Shown here: positions 9,418 to 16,590 of the stretch, piece after piece
Position numbering within the stretch: position 1 is the stretch's first letter
Layout of the letters: each line of letters opens with the position of its first letter
Notes under the pieces: generated by a model
The model's database searches: none
Told to the model about the DNA's origin: nothing
What the model saw: the letters and a program-made list of their open reading frames with translations, nothing else
DNA from: Pseudomonas fluorescens
GTDB lineage: Bacteria; Pseudomonadota; Gammaproteobacteria; Pseudomonadales; Pseudomonadaceae
NCBI RefSeq assembly: GCF_001708445.1
Contig: NZ_CP015637.1
Coordinates: 1,365,001-1,429,000, forward strand
DNA: 64,000 nucleotides
Direction: 5' to 3'
Program-made: the position numbers and the translations under genes

Positions 9418-9445
9418 TTGATCGTTTTTGAGCCTGTCTTATACT
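9418..9445 (+). promoter_or_regulatory. Probable sigma-70 promoter of the cold-shock gene
   Basis: TTGATC (9418-9423) and TATACT (9440-9445) are separated by 16 bp, about 50 bp upstream of the ATG at 9498. A GGGGGTGA ribosome site follows before the start. The rest of the 180-bp divergent region toward plsB shows nothing else clear. Confidence 0.6.
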
Positions 9446-9497
9446 CGGCAGTTCAACGCGACCGACTCAACAATAACAATCAAGTGGGGGTGAACAG

Positions 9498-9707
9498 ATG
9501 GCAACGCGTGAAACCGGTAATGTGAAGTGGTTCAACGACGCCAAGGGCTATGGCTTTATCCAGCGTGAAGATGGCAAGGATGTGTTTGTGCACTACCGCG
9601 CCATTCGTGGCGAGGGCCATCGTTCCCTGGCCGAGGGCCAGCAGGTGGAATACGCCGTGGTGAGCGGCGAGAAGGGCTTGCAGGCAGAGGATGTGGTCGG
9701 TTTGTAA
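9498..9707 (+). CDS. CspA-family cold-shock protein
   Basis: This 69-residue single-domain nucleic-acid-binding protein has RNP1-like KGYGFI and RNP2-like VFVHY, framing the five-stranded OB fold. Compared with the paralogue at 30680 it has VHYRAI in place of VHFKAI and a less lysine-rich C-terminal half, so the two are diverged paralogues. It probably acts as an RNA chaperone or antiterminator. Unlike the second copy it has a short leader with a canonical promoter, which suggests less cold-dependent control. Confidence 0.92.
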   Translation: MATRETGNVKWFNDAKGYGFIQREDGKDVFVHYRAIRGEGHRSLAEGQQVEYAVVSGEKGLQAEDVVGL

Positions 9708-9733
9708 TGCGGATTTGTTACACCGCAGGACCC

Positions 9734-9763
9734 ATGTGGGAGGGGGCAAGCCCCCTCCCACAT
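9734..9763. repeat. REP hairpin (GTGGGAGGGGGC type)
   Basis: A perfect 13-bp inverted repeat ATGTGGGAGGGGG (9734-9746) / CCCCCTCCCACAT (9751-9763) with a 4-nt spacer. It is the compact form of the palindrome that recurs at 12237, 30988 and 46061. It lies between convergent genes and could also reduce read-through. Confidence 0.8.
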
Positions 9764-9788
9764 GTTGATTGTGGTTTACCGCTCAGGC

Positions 9789-10166
9789 TCAGGCAGTTTT
9801 CCAGGTGATCTGCTCTTCACCGTCTGTGCTGATGCGAATCCAGGTGTCGGCGCTTTCCTCACCTTCCTCCTCGACCCAGCTCCCTGGCGCGCAGCGCACT
9901 TCCACATTCAGCGCAGCAAACGCAGCGCGGGCGCAGGCAATGTCGTCTTCCCACGGCGTCTGGTCACTTTCCAGATACAGGCTGTTCCACTTGCCTACGG
10001 CTTTCGGCAGCCAGGTCACGGGCACGTTGCCGGCCTTGCACTTGTAGGTCTGACCCTTCTGCACCCAGTCGCTGCACGGGCCGAGGGCGGCGCCCAGCCA
10101 GGCGGCAATGGCCTTGTGGTCGACGTCGGCGTCCTTCAGGTAAATCTCGATATCGGGTTGGCGCAT
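9789..10166 (-). CDS. Conserved hypothetical protein, 125 aa
   Basis: I do not recognise a named family. The protein is acidic and soluble-looking, with no signal peptide. It begins MRQPDIEIYLKDADVDHKAIAAWL and contains WLPKAVGKWNSLYLES, EDDIACARAAF and WVEEEGEESADTWIRIS. I took ATG 10166 because it has a good GAGGAAC ribosome site; the longer frame to 10199 has none. Three cysteines (in GPCSDW, YKCKAG and IACARAA) are visible and no catalytic motif is apparent. It stands between a cold-shock gene and rlmA on the minus strand, 54 bp downstream of rlmA, and may be the last gene of the dapE-rlmA operon. Confidence 0.75.
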   Translation of the reverse strand: MRQPDIEIYLKDADVDHKAIAAWLGAALGPCSDWVQKGQTYKCKAGNVPVTWLPKAVGKWNSLYLESDQTPWEDDIACARAAFAALNVEVRCAPGSWVEEEGEESADTWIRISTDGEEQITWKTA

Positions 10167-10220
10167 GGATGTTCCTCGTTGCGGGATTCGAAAATCCATT
10201 CGCGGATGTTTAAAAGTCGG

Positions 10221-11030
10221 TTATTGAAGCACGAAATAATCGTAACGCATCGATACGGTGACCCGCAGCGGTTCGACGGCCTCAATCACCTCGCTACGGC
10301 GCTCGGCACTGGCGCGCCAGCCGTGGGGCGTCATGGCCAGCAGGTTAGCGCGGTCCTTGGGCTCAGCCAGGCTAAGGGTGAACTCCAGGGTCTCGCTGTG
10401 CGCCAGGCTCATGCCGTCCGGTACCAGGGCCAGGTGCTTGTCGTCGGTGTATTCGCGCACTTCGTCGTACAGACGCTCGCGCAGTTCCATCAGGTGGCCG
10501 CGGGTGGGGCCGACTTTCATCAAGCCGCCGCCGGGGCTGAGCAGGCGTTTGGCCTCTTGCCAGTCCAACGGGCTGAACACACTGGCGAGAAACTGGCAGC
10601 TGGCATCGGCCAAGGGTACGCGGGCCATGCTGGCGATCAACCAGGTCAGCGCCGGGTTGCGCTTGCACGCACGCTTGACCGCTTCCTTGGAGATATCCAG
10701 GGCGTAGCCGTCGGCGTGGGGCAGGGCGTCGGCGATCTGTGCGGTGTAGTAACCCTCGCCACAGCCGATATCCACCCAGCGTTGCGGCGCGCGTTCGGCG
10801 GCCAGTTCGGCCAGGCGCTTGGCCACCGGGGCGTAGTGCCCGGCGTTGAGGAAGTCGCGGCGCGCCTCGACCATCGCCAGGTTATCGCCCGGGTCGCGGC
10901 TGTTCTTGTGCTGCACCGGCAACAGGTTCAGATAACCCTGGCGCGCACGGTCAAAACGGTGCCCGGCGGGGCACGCCACGCCATTGTCCACCGCGTTGAG
11001 CGGTGCGCTGCAAATGGGGCAGGCCAGCAT
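10221..11030 (-). CDS. rlmA: 23S rRNA (guanine-N1-)-methyltransferase RlmA
   Basis: This 269-residue SAM-dependent methyltransferase is expected to methylate N1 of G745 in helix 35 of 23S rRNA. An N-terminal zinc knuckle is visible (CPICSAPL near the start, then CPAGH). The RlmA-specific QGYLNLLPVQHK follows, then GDNLAMVEARRDFLNAGHY and SAM motif I WVDIGCGEGYYTAQIA. The start ATG shares its A with the stop TGA of dapE (position 11030), so translation is probably coupled. Length matches E. coli RlmA (269). Confidence 0.92.
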   Translation of the reverse strand: MLACPICSAPLNAVDNGVACPAGHRFDRARQGYLNLLPVQHKNSRDPGDNLAMVEARRDFLNAGHYAPVAKRLAELAAERAPQRWVDIGCGEGYYTAQIADALPHADGYALDISKEAVKRACKRNPALTWLIASMARVPLADASCQFLASVFSPLDWQEAKRLLSPGGGLMKVGPTRGHLMELRERLYDEVREYTDDKHLALVPDGMSLAHSETLEFTLSLAEPKDRANLLAMTPHGWRASAERRSEVIEAVEPLRVTVSMRYDYFVLQ

Positions 11031-12181
11031 CAGGCGAGCAACTTGATCAGGGTCTGGTAGTAGATTTCGGTGAGCACGTCGAGGTCGCTGGCCAGGATGC
11101 GTTCGTTGACCTGGTGGATCGTCGCGTTCACCGGGCCCAGTTCGACCACCTGGGTACCCAGCGTGGCGATGAACCGTCCATCGGAGGTCCCGCCGCTGGT
11201 GGACGCCTGGGTCTCACGGCCGGTGATCGCCTTGATGCTCGCCGACACGGCGTCGAGCAGCGCGCCTGGCTCGGTGAGGAACGGCAGGCCCGACAGCGCC
11301 CATTCCACATGCCAGTCCAGGCCATGCTTGTCGAGAATCGCCGCGACCCGTTGTTGCAGGCCTTCGACGGTGGATTCGGTGGAGAAGCGGAAATTGAACA
11401 CCGCCGTCAGGTCACCCGGGATCACGTTGGTGGCGCCAGTGCCGGAGTTGAGGTTGGAGATCTGGAAGCTGGTCGGCGGAAAGAAGGCGTTGCCGTTGTC
11501 CCAATGCTCGGCGGCCAGTTCAGCCAGGGCTGGCGCGGCCAGGTGAATCGGGTTCTTTGCCAGGTGCGGGTAGGCCACGTGGCCTTGTACGCCGCGCACG
11601 GTCAGGGTGGCGCCGAGGGAGCCGCGACGGCCGTTCTTGACCACGTCGCCCACCAGAGCAGTGCTCGACGGTTCGCCGACGATGCACCAGTCCAGGCGTT
11701 CCTTGCGTGCCGCCAGGCGCTCGATCACGGCCTTGGTTCCGTGGTGCGCCGGGCCTTCTTCATCGCTGGTGATCAGGAAGGCGACCGAGCCCTTGTGGTC
11801 CGGGTAGTCCTTCACAAAGCGCTCGGAGGCAACCAGCATCGCGGCCAGGCTGCCTTTCATATCCGCCGCGCCGCGCCCGCAGAGCATGCCGTTTTCGTCG
11901 ATCAGTGCGTCGAACGGGTCGTTTTGCCACGCCTGTACCGGGCCGGTCGGCACCACGTCGGTGTGGCCGGCAAAGCACAATACCGGGCCGTCATGCTTGC
12001 CGTGGGTGGCCCAGAAGTTGTCCACGTCTTCGATGCGCATCGGCTCCAGCGCAAAACCGGCGTCGCCCAGGCGCTGCATCATCAGCTTCTGGCAATCGGC
12101 GTCGATCGGCGTCACCGAGGGGCGACGGATCAGGTCGATGGCAAGTTGAAGGGTCGGCGAAAGATCGGCATGGGCCGTCAT
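11030..12181 (-). CDS. dapE: Succinyl-diaminopimelate desuccinylase
   Basis: This 383-residue M20-family di-zinc hydrolase converts N-succinyl-LL-2,6-diaminopimelate to LL-diaminopimelate and succinate in lysine and peptidoglycan precursor synthesis. Visible motifs are [12 protein letters not shown] (first zinc ligand region), [14 protein letters not shown] (bridging Asp), [12 protein letters not shown] (catalytic Glu-Glu) and [12 protein letters not shown] with the late conserved His in NATIHQVNE. Length is close to the usual 375-380. It is the first gene of a dapE-rlmA pair; upstream lies a REPIN at 12237-12328 and no obvious promoter. Confidence 0.97.
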   Translation of the reverse strand: MTAHADLSPTLQLAIDLIRRPSVTPIDADCQKLMMQRLGDAGFALEPMRIEDVDNFWATHGKHDGPVLCFAGHTDVVPTGPVQAWQNDPFDALIDENGMLCGRGAADMKGSLAAMLVASERFVKDYPDHKGSVAFLITSDEEGPAHHGTKAVIERLAARKERLDWCIVGEPSSTALVGDVVKNGRRGSLGATLTVRGVQGHVAYPHLAKNPIHLAAPALAELAAEHWDNGNAFFPPTSFQISNLNSGTGATNVIPGDLTAVFNFRFSTESTVEGLQQRVAAILDKHGLDWHVEWALSGLPFLTEPGALLDAVSASIKAITGRETQASTSGGTSDGRFIATLGTQVVELGPVNATIHQVNERILASDLDVLTEIYYQTLIKLLA

Positions 12182-12236
12182 GGTAAAACTCCGGAAAGCG
12201 TGTAATGGGCGCAGGACGTAGGGTGGCGCAGATTCA

Positions 12237-12328
12237 GTGTGGGAGGGGGCTTGCCCCCGATGGCTGAGTGTCAGTCACTGCATCTGTTGACTGGCCCACC
12301 GCCATCGGGGGCAAGCCCCCTCCCACAC
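12237..12328. repeat. REPIN: paired REP palindromes
   Basis: Two 28-bp REP arms, GTGTGGGAGGGGGCTTGCCC... (12237-12264) and its exact inverted copy (12301-12328), flank a 36-bp spacer with an inner GTCAGTCA/TTGACTG near-palindrome. Each arm can fold alone and the two can pair with each other. This is the P. fluorescens REPIN architecture that RAYT transposases are thought to mobilise. No RAYT gene is in the window. Confidence 0.85.
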
Positions 12329-12378
12329 AAAGCATTGGCCAAGGCCAAGACTCATAAAACGGCCGTTATCTTATAGCA

Positions 12379-12403
12379 AAACGGCGGCCAGAGGCCGCCG
12401 TTT
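12379..12403 (-). terminator. Intrinsic terminator downstream of the ndvB-like gene
   Basis: A perfect 11-bp inverted repeat AAACGGCGGCC (12379-12389) / GGCCGCCGTTT (12393-12403) has a 3-nt loop. Read on the minus strand it ends in TTTT, 19 bp after the stop codon of the glucosyltransferase gene. Confidence 0.85.
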
Positions 12404-12421
12404 AGTGCATTGCGCAAGTTT

Positions 12422-15013
12422 TTACGCGACGGTGACAGGCTCCACCTTCGGCGCCGGTTTCGGCAGCGACGACAGGAACGCCATGATCAATGCCGCCACG
12501 TACGGCAGCGATTGCACCAGCAGCATCACCACCCAGAAACGCATGTCATTGCTCGGCAGGCCCTGCACCAGGTAGATCCCCAGCGCCGCGCCCCACAACA
12601 GCAGCATGATGAACATTTCTTCGCGCGCTTCGGAAATCGCGACCCAAAAGCCGTGGTTATCCGCGTTTTTCGGTGTGCGAAAGAACGGAATGCTGGTGGT
12701 GAAGAAGCCATACAACACCGCCTTGGCGATGGTGTGGGACAACGCCAGGCCAGCCAGCGCGGCGCAGAACGCATCCTTGAGGTTCACCCCTACCGCACGG
12801 CGATACAGGAAAATGATCTTGCCAACCTTGAACACAAACAACGCCAACGGCGGGATCGCGAAAATCAACAGCGGCGGGTCGACCCGCGTCGGCACGATGA
12901 TCATCGCCGCCGACCACAACAGTGCGCCGACGGTGAAGAAGATATTCATGCCATCTGCCACCCACGGCAACCAGCCCGCGAGGAAGTGGTAGCGCTGGCC
13001 ACGGGTCAGCTCAGTGTCCTTGCCGCGCAACAGGCTGGCGGTGTGACGCTTGATGATCTGGATCGCGCCATAGGCCCAGCGGAAGCGCTGTTTCTTGAAG
13101 TCGATAAAGGTATCCGGCATCAGGCCCTTGCCGTAGCTGTCGTGGTAGTACGCCGCCGACAGGCCTTTCTCGAATACCCGCAGGCCCAGTTCGGCGTCTT
13201 CGCAGATGCACCAGTCGGCCCAGCCCAGTTCTTCGAGCACCGAGCGTCGGGTCATGGTCATGGTGCCGTGCTGGATGATCGCGTCGCGGTCGTTACGGGT
13301 GACCATGCCGATATGGAAGAAGCCTTTGTACTCGGCGTAGCAGAGCTTCTTGAAGGTGCTTTCGTTCTGGTCGCGGTAATCCTGCGGCGACTGCACCACG
13401 GCGATTTTCGGGTCAGCGAAGTGCGGCACCATGTGCTTGAGCCAGTTCGGCGACACGCAGTAGTCCGAGTCGATCACGGCGATCACTTCGGCATCCTTGG
13501 CGGTGTGCGGGATCAGGTAGTTCAGCGCGCCGCCCTTGAAGCCGGCCAGTGGGGCCACGTGGAAGAACTTGAAGCGCGGGCCGAGGGTGGCGCAATAGTC
13601 GCGCACCGGTTCCCACACGGCCGGGTCCTTGGTGTTGTTGTCGATGATCAGGACTTCGTAGTCCGGGTAATCGAGGGCGGCCAGGGCGTCGAGGGTCTGT
13701 TTGACCATATCCGGCGGCTCGTTGTAGCACGGCACATGGATCGACACTTTCGGGCGGTAGTCCGAATCCCCCACTACCGGCAGGAATTCACGCCGACGCT
13801 TGTGGGTCCATACCGCTTCCGCCAACTCGTGGGCTTCGGTCAGCAACACGATGAACACGCCCAGCGCGCCCAGGGCCAACAAGATGCCGACGGTCACGCT
13901 GAACCAGGTGCTGTATTGCTGGCTGTAGTCGTAGCCGATCCACACCAATACCGAACCGCAGAGGAACGCGATAAAGGTCAGGAAGGTGCGGCCACGCTGG
14001 CGCAGGGCCGAGCCGTCGATCATCAATAGGGTCAGGGACAGCAGTGCAAGCACCACCGATCCGATCGCCAGGACGCGCCATTGCGGGATCGCAACTACCG
14101 GCCCTTCGAAGTTGAACTTCTGCTGGCGCGCGGCGTTGTACACGCCCCAGTAAGCGCCGGCCGAACCTTCGTCGCTGACTTTCCAAGGCTGGTCGAAAGC
14201 CTCGATCACGAAGTAGTTATAGCCCTGGCGGTTCAGCTTGTTCACCAGCGTACGCAGGTAAATCGCCTGGTCTGCCGGGGACGATTCATTACCTCCGCGC
14301 ATACGGCCGTTGCTTGGCCAGCCAACTTCCGACAATAGCAGCGGTTTTTTCGGGAACAATTTCTTCAGATCCCTGGCGCGGTCGAGTACGTACTGGCCGG
14401 CCTTGTCCATCGGGATGTATTCCCAGAACGGCAGGATGTGCGCTGCAATCAGGTCGACGTGCTTGGCCAGTTGCGGGTTCTTTTCCCAGATATGCCATTG
14501 CTCGGAAGTGGTCACCGGTACTTTTACGGCGGCGCGCACCCGATCCAGCAGCACAATCAGCGCCTCGGGGGTGATCTCTTCACGGAACAACGCTTCGTTA
14601 CCCACGACAACCCGCACGACGCTGCGCGAGCTGTTGGCGATCTCGATAGCCCGCTGGATTTCACGCTCGTTGCGTTCCAGGTCCGGGCTGATCCAGATCC
14701 CCAGGGTTACCCGCAGGCCGAACTCTTCCGCCAGCTTGGGGATGTCCCCCAGGGTGCCGTCGACCGAGTAGGTACGGATGTTGTCCGTCAGCTTGCTCAT
14801 GATCTCCAGATCGCGACGCATCTGGTCGTCGGTCGGGTATTGGTCTTTCTGCGGGTACTGGCCTTGTTGAAACGGCGAGTAAGAAAAACCGGAGATCTGT
14901 TCAGGCCAGTTGGGGGTAGTGACCGGGCGGTTGATCAGCGCCCAGAAGCCGGTGAATAGCGCTGCAATTGCCAGCACCACCACCAGGTTGAGTCCAAATT
15001 TACGCGATGACAT
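12422..15013 (-). CDS. ndvB: NdvB-like beta-glucan glycosyltransferase (GH17-GT2 fusion)
   Basis: This 863-residue inner-membrane protein is inferred to make periplasmic or cyclic beta-(1,3)-glucans. It starts with a TM anchor (about residues 8-28). A GH17-like glucanase/transglucosylase domain follows (about 35-320), with acid/base VVGNEALF and nucleophile LLSEVGWPS. Next come three or four TM segments and a GT2 synthase domain (about 400-650) with VIDSDYC, QSPQDYRD, EDAELGLRVFEKG and QRFRWAYG, matching D, DxD, TED-like and QxxRW. C-terminal TM helices end the protein. I took ATG 15013; the longer frame to 15148 is arginine-rich junk. P. aeruginosa NdvB links such glucans to biofilm-specific tolerance. 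Orthology is likely but not proven. Confidence 0.85.
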   Translation of the reverse strand: MSSRKFGLNLVVVLAIAALFTGFWALINRPVTTPNWPEQISGFSYSPFQQGQYPQKDQYPTDDQMRRDLEIMSKLTDNIRTYSVDGTLGDIPKLAEEFGLRVTLGIWISPDLERNEREIQRAIEIANSSRSVVRVVVGNEALFREEITPEALIVLLDRVRAAVKVPVTTSEQWHIWEKNPQLAKHVDLIAAHILPFWEYIPMDKAGQYVLDRARDLKKLFPKKPLLLSEVGWPSNGRMRGGNESSPADQAIYLRTLVNKLNRQGYNYFVIEAFDQPWKVSDEGSAGAYWGVYNAARQQKFNFEGPVVAIPQWRVLAIGSVVLALLSLTLLMIDGSALRQRGRTFLTFIAFLCGSVLVWIGYDYSQQYSTWFSVTVGILLALGALGVFIVLLTEAHELAEAVWTHKRRREFLPVVGDSDYRPKVSIHVPCYNEPPDMVKQTLDALAALDYPDYEVLIIDNNTKDPAVWEPVRDYCATLGPRFKFFHVAPLAGFKGGALNYLIPHTAKDAEVIAVIDSDYCVSPNWLKHMVPHFADPKIAVVQSPQDYRDQNESTFKKLCYAEYKGFFHIGMVTRNDRDAIIQHGTMTMTRRSVLEELGWADWCICEDAELGLRVFEKGLSAAYYHDSYGKGLMPDTFIDFKKQRFRWAYGAIQIIKRHTASLLRGKDTELTRGQRYHFLAGWLPWVADGMNIFFTVGALLWSAAMIIVPTRVDPPLLIFAIPPLALFVFKVGKIIFLYRRAVGVNLKDAFCAALAGLALSHTIAKAVLYGFFTTSIPFFRTPKNADNHGFWVAISEAREEMFIMLLLWGAALGIYLVQGLPSNDMRFWVVMLLVQSLPYVAALIMAFLSSLPKPAPKVEPVTVA

Positions 15014-15199
15014 GGCGATTTCGGGTTCCAAAGGGTGTGGAACGAAAAGAGGTGTCGGCCTGCGCCGAACGGCGCGCATCCTACACCGGCGTCTCACTGA
15101 GCGTATAGCGGACAGCGAAAAGCCGGACGTTAGTCCGCGAATGTTCACCTAAGTTCTTTACTTGTAGCTTGAAGCTTAGAACTTGTCGCGGTGTGGCCC

Positions 15200-15205
15200 T
15201 ATAAT
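15200..15205 (+). promoter_or_regulatory. Probable -10 box of tcdA
   Basis: TATAAT at 15200-15205 is followed by a GC-rich discriminator (GCGCGCC), 27 bp upstream of the start of tcdA. No convincing -35 hexamer is seen at the proper spacing. The remainder of the 218-bp divergent region toward the ndvB-like gene shows no other clear element. Confidence 0.45.
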
Positions 15206-15231
15206 GCGCGCCGGTTTTTGGGGTAATGGTC

Positions 15232-16041
15232 ATGAGCACAGAAGATCCGCGGTTTGCAGGCGTCGCCCGTTTGTATGGCATTGAAGGCCTGGACCGCTTG
15301 AAGGCGGCCCATGTGGCGATCGTCGGCGTCGGCGGTGTCGGCTCTTGGGCGGCGGAAGCCATCGCCCGTTGCGGCGTAGGGGAGATATCGCTGTTCGACC
15401 TGGACGATGTCTGCGTCAGCAACAGCAATCGCCAGTTGCACGCTCTCGACAGTACCGTGGGCAAGCCCAAGGTCGAGGTCATGGCCGAGCGCCTGCGCGG
15501 CATCAACCCGGACTGCACCGTGCATGCGGTAGCAGACTTCGTGACCCGTGACACCATGGCCGAGTACATCACGCCGAACATTGATTGCGTGATCGACTGC
15601 ATCGACGCGGTCAACGCCAAGGCCGCACTGATTGCCTGGTGCAAGCGCCGCAAGATCCAGATCATCACTACCGGTGGCGCCGGCGGGCAGATCGACCCGA
15701 CGCTGATCCAGGTGTGCGACTTGAACCGTACCTTCAACGATCCCCTGGCCTCGAAAGTGCGCTCGACCCTGCGCCGTGACTATGGTTTCTCGCGTACCGT
15801 GACTCGTCATTACAGCGTGCCGTGCGTGTTTTCCACCGAGCAACTGCGCTATCCGAAGCCGGACGGCAGCATTTGTTTGCAGAAGAGCTTTGTCGGTGAT
15901 GGCGTGAAACTGGACTGCGCCGGCGGGTTTGGCGCGGTGATGATGGTGACCGCGACCTTCGGCATGGTCGCGGCGACCAAGGCGGTGGACAAGATCGTGG
16001 CCGGGGTGCGTAGGCCCTCGGAGCGGGTCAAACCCAGCTGA
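15232..16041 (+). CDS. tcdA: tRNA threonylcarbamoyladenosine dehydratase
   Basis: This 269-residue E1-like enzyme activates the carboxylate of t6A37 with ATP to form cyclic ct6A in tRNAs reading ANN codons. The ThiF/MoeB Rossmann signature is VAIVGVGGVGSWAAEAIARCG, followed by DLDDVCVSNSNRQ and VIDCIDAVNAKAALI. The C-terminal TcdA/CsdL region contains KSFVGDGVKLDCAGGFG. I preferred ATG 15232 to ATG 15226 because GGGGT at 15219-15223 then has a proper 8-nt spacing. Confidence 0.93.
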   Translation: MSTEDPRFAGVARLYGIEGLDRLKAAHVAIVGVGGVGSWAAEAIARCGVGEISLFDLDDVCVSNSNRQLHALDSTVGKPKVEVMAERLRGINPDCTVHAVADFVTRDTMAEYITPNIDCVIDCIDAVNAKAALIAWCKRRKIQIITTGGAGGQIDPTLIQVCDLNRTFNDPLASKVRSTLRRDYGFSRTVTRHYSVPCVFSTEQLRYPKPDGSICLQKSFVGDGVKLDCAGGFGAVMMVTATFGMVAATKAVDKIVAGVRRPSERVKPS

Positions 16042-16064
16042 ATCTCAGAACTTTACACCGCTCA

Positions 16065-16478
16065 AAATGTGGGAGGGGCGGTGCGACGATTCGACTTGCC
16101 CCCGATGAGCATGGGTATCTACGCAACTTTTCAGCCCCTGACAAATCTCCCTGTGGCGAGCGGGCTTGTCCCGCGTTGGGCTGCGAAGCAGCCCCAAAAC
16201 CAGTTAGCCGTCCTGGGCCAGGGATGGCCCATGACGGCGGCCCACGGATTCAAGCCTGCGTTCGGGCACACCGAGCCTAGGCGAGGTGCCGAGTGGTGGG
16301 GCAAGAGCCCTTTTGGTTACTTTTGGGGCTCTTTTCCAAAAGTGACCCGCTGTAAGAGCGGAACCCTAAGTCGCCGTTACCGCAGCAATGGATATGTCCC
16401 CATTCCCCCAACATCCTGGTCGGCCCAGAGGCCGCCATCGGGTGCAAGTCGAATCGTCACACCGCCCCTCCCACATTT
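16065..16478. repeat. Composite repeat bounded by inverted variant REPs
   Basis: The left end (16065-16107) and right end (16436-16478) are 43-nt inverted copies that differ at only a few positions. They are a REP variant in which a GGTGCGACGATTCGA segment sits between GGGGC and CTTGC. Between them are a second REP type (TGTGGCGAGCGGGCTTG, from about 16152), hairpins GGGCTGC/GCAGCCC and GGGCCA/TGGCCC, and a near-perfect 12-bp inverted repeat GGTTACTTTTGG/CCAAAAGTGACC near 16314-16346. One frame (GTG 16069 to TGA about 16485, 138 codons) is open through the entire element. Its middle part contains WGKSPFGYFWGSFPKVTRCK, a string I associate with a dispersed Pseudomonas repeat. I do not call it a functional gene. 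Confidence 0.65.
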
Positions 16479-16590
16479 GATTTGAACAGACTCAAGATCT
16501 GACGCTTTCCCCAAACTCCCGCTTGCGTCGTATCGCCGCGCTCACTAACGTAGCGCCTTTACTGACGCTACCCCCCGCAGGAGCTTTGCC

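Noticed and set aside
9789..10199. Start of the hypothetical gene at 10199
   Set aside because: The internal ATG at 10166 has a much better ribosome site and a more sensible N-terminus.
12237..12328. REPIN as intrinsic terminator or attachment site
   Set aside because: The same palindrome recurs at several unrelated loci, has no U-tract, and no integrase or tRNA is near.
12410..14029. 539-codon open frame on the plus strand
   Set aside because: Antisense to the ndvB-like gene; the composition is Arg/Gln/His/Val-rich with no recognisable domain and it begins in the terminator region.
16069..16485. 138-codon frame in the composite repeat as an ordinary protein gene
   Set aside because: It starts and ends in REP palindromes and has no usual ribosome site. 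I report it as part of a repeat, not as a supported CDS.
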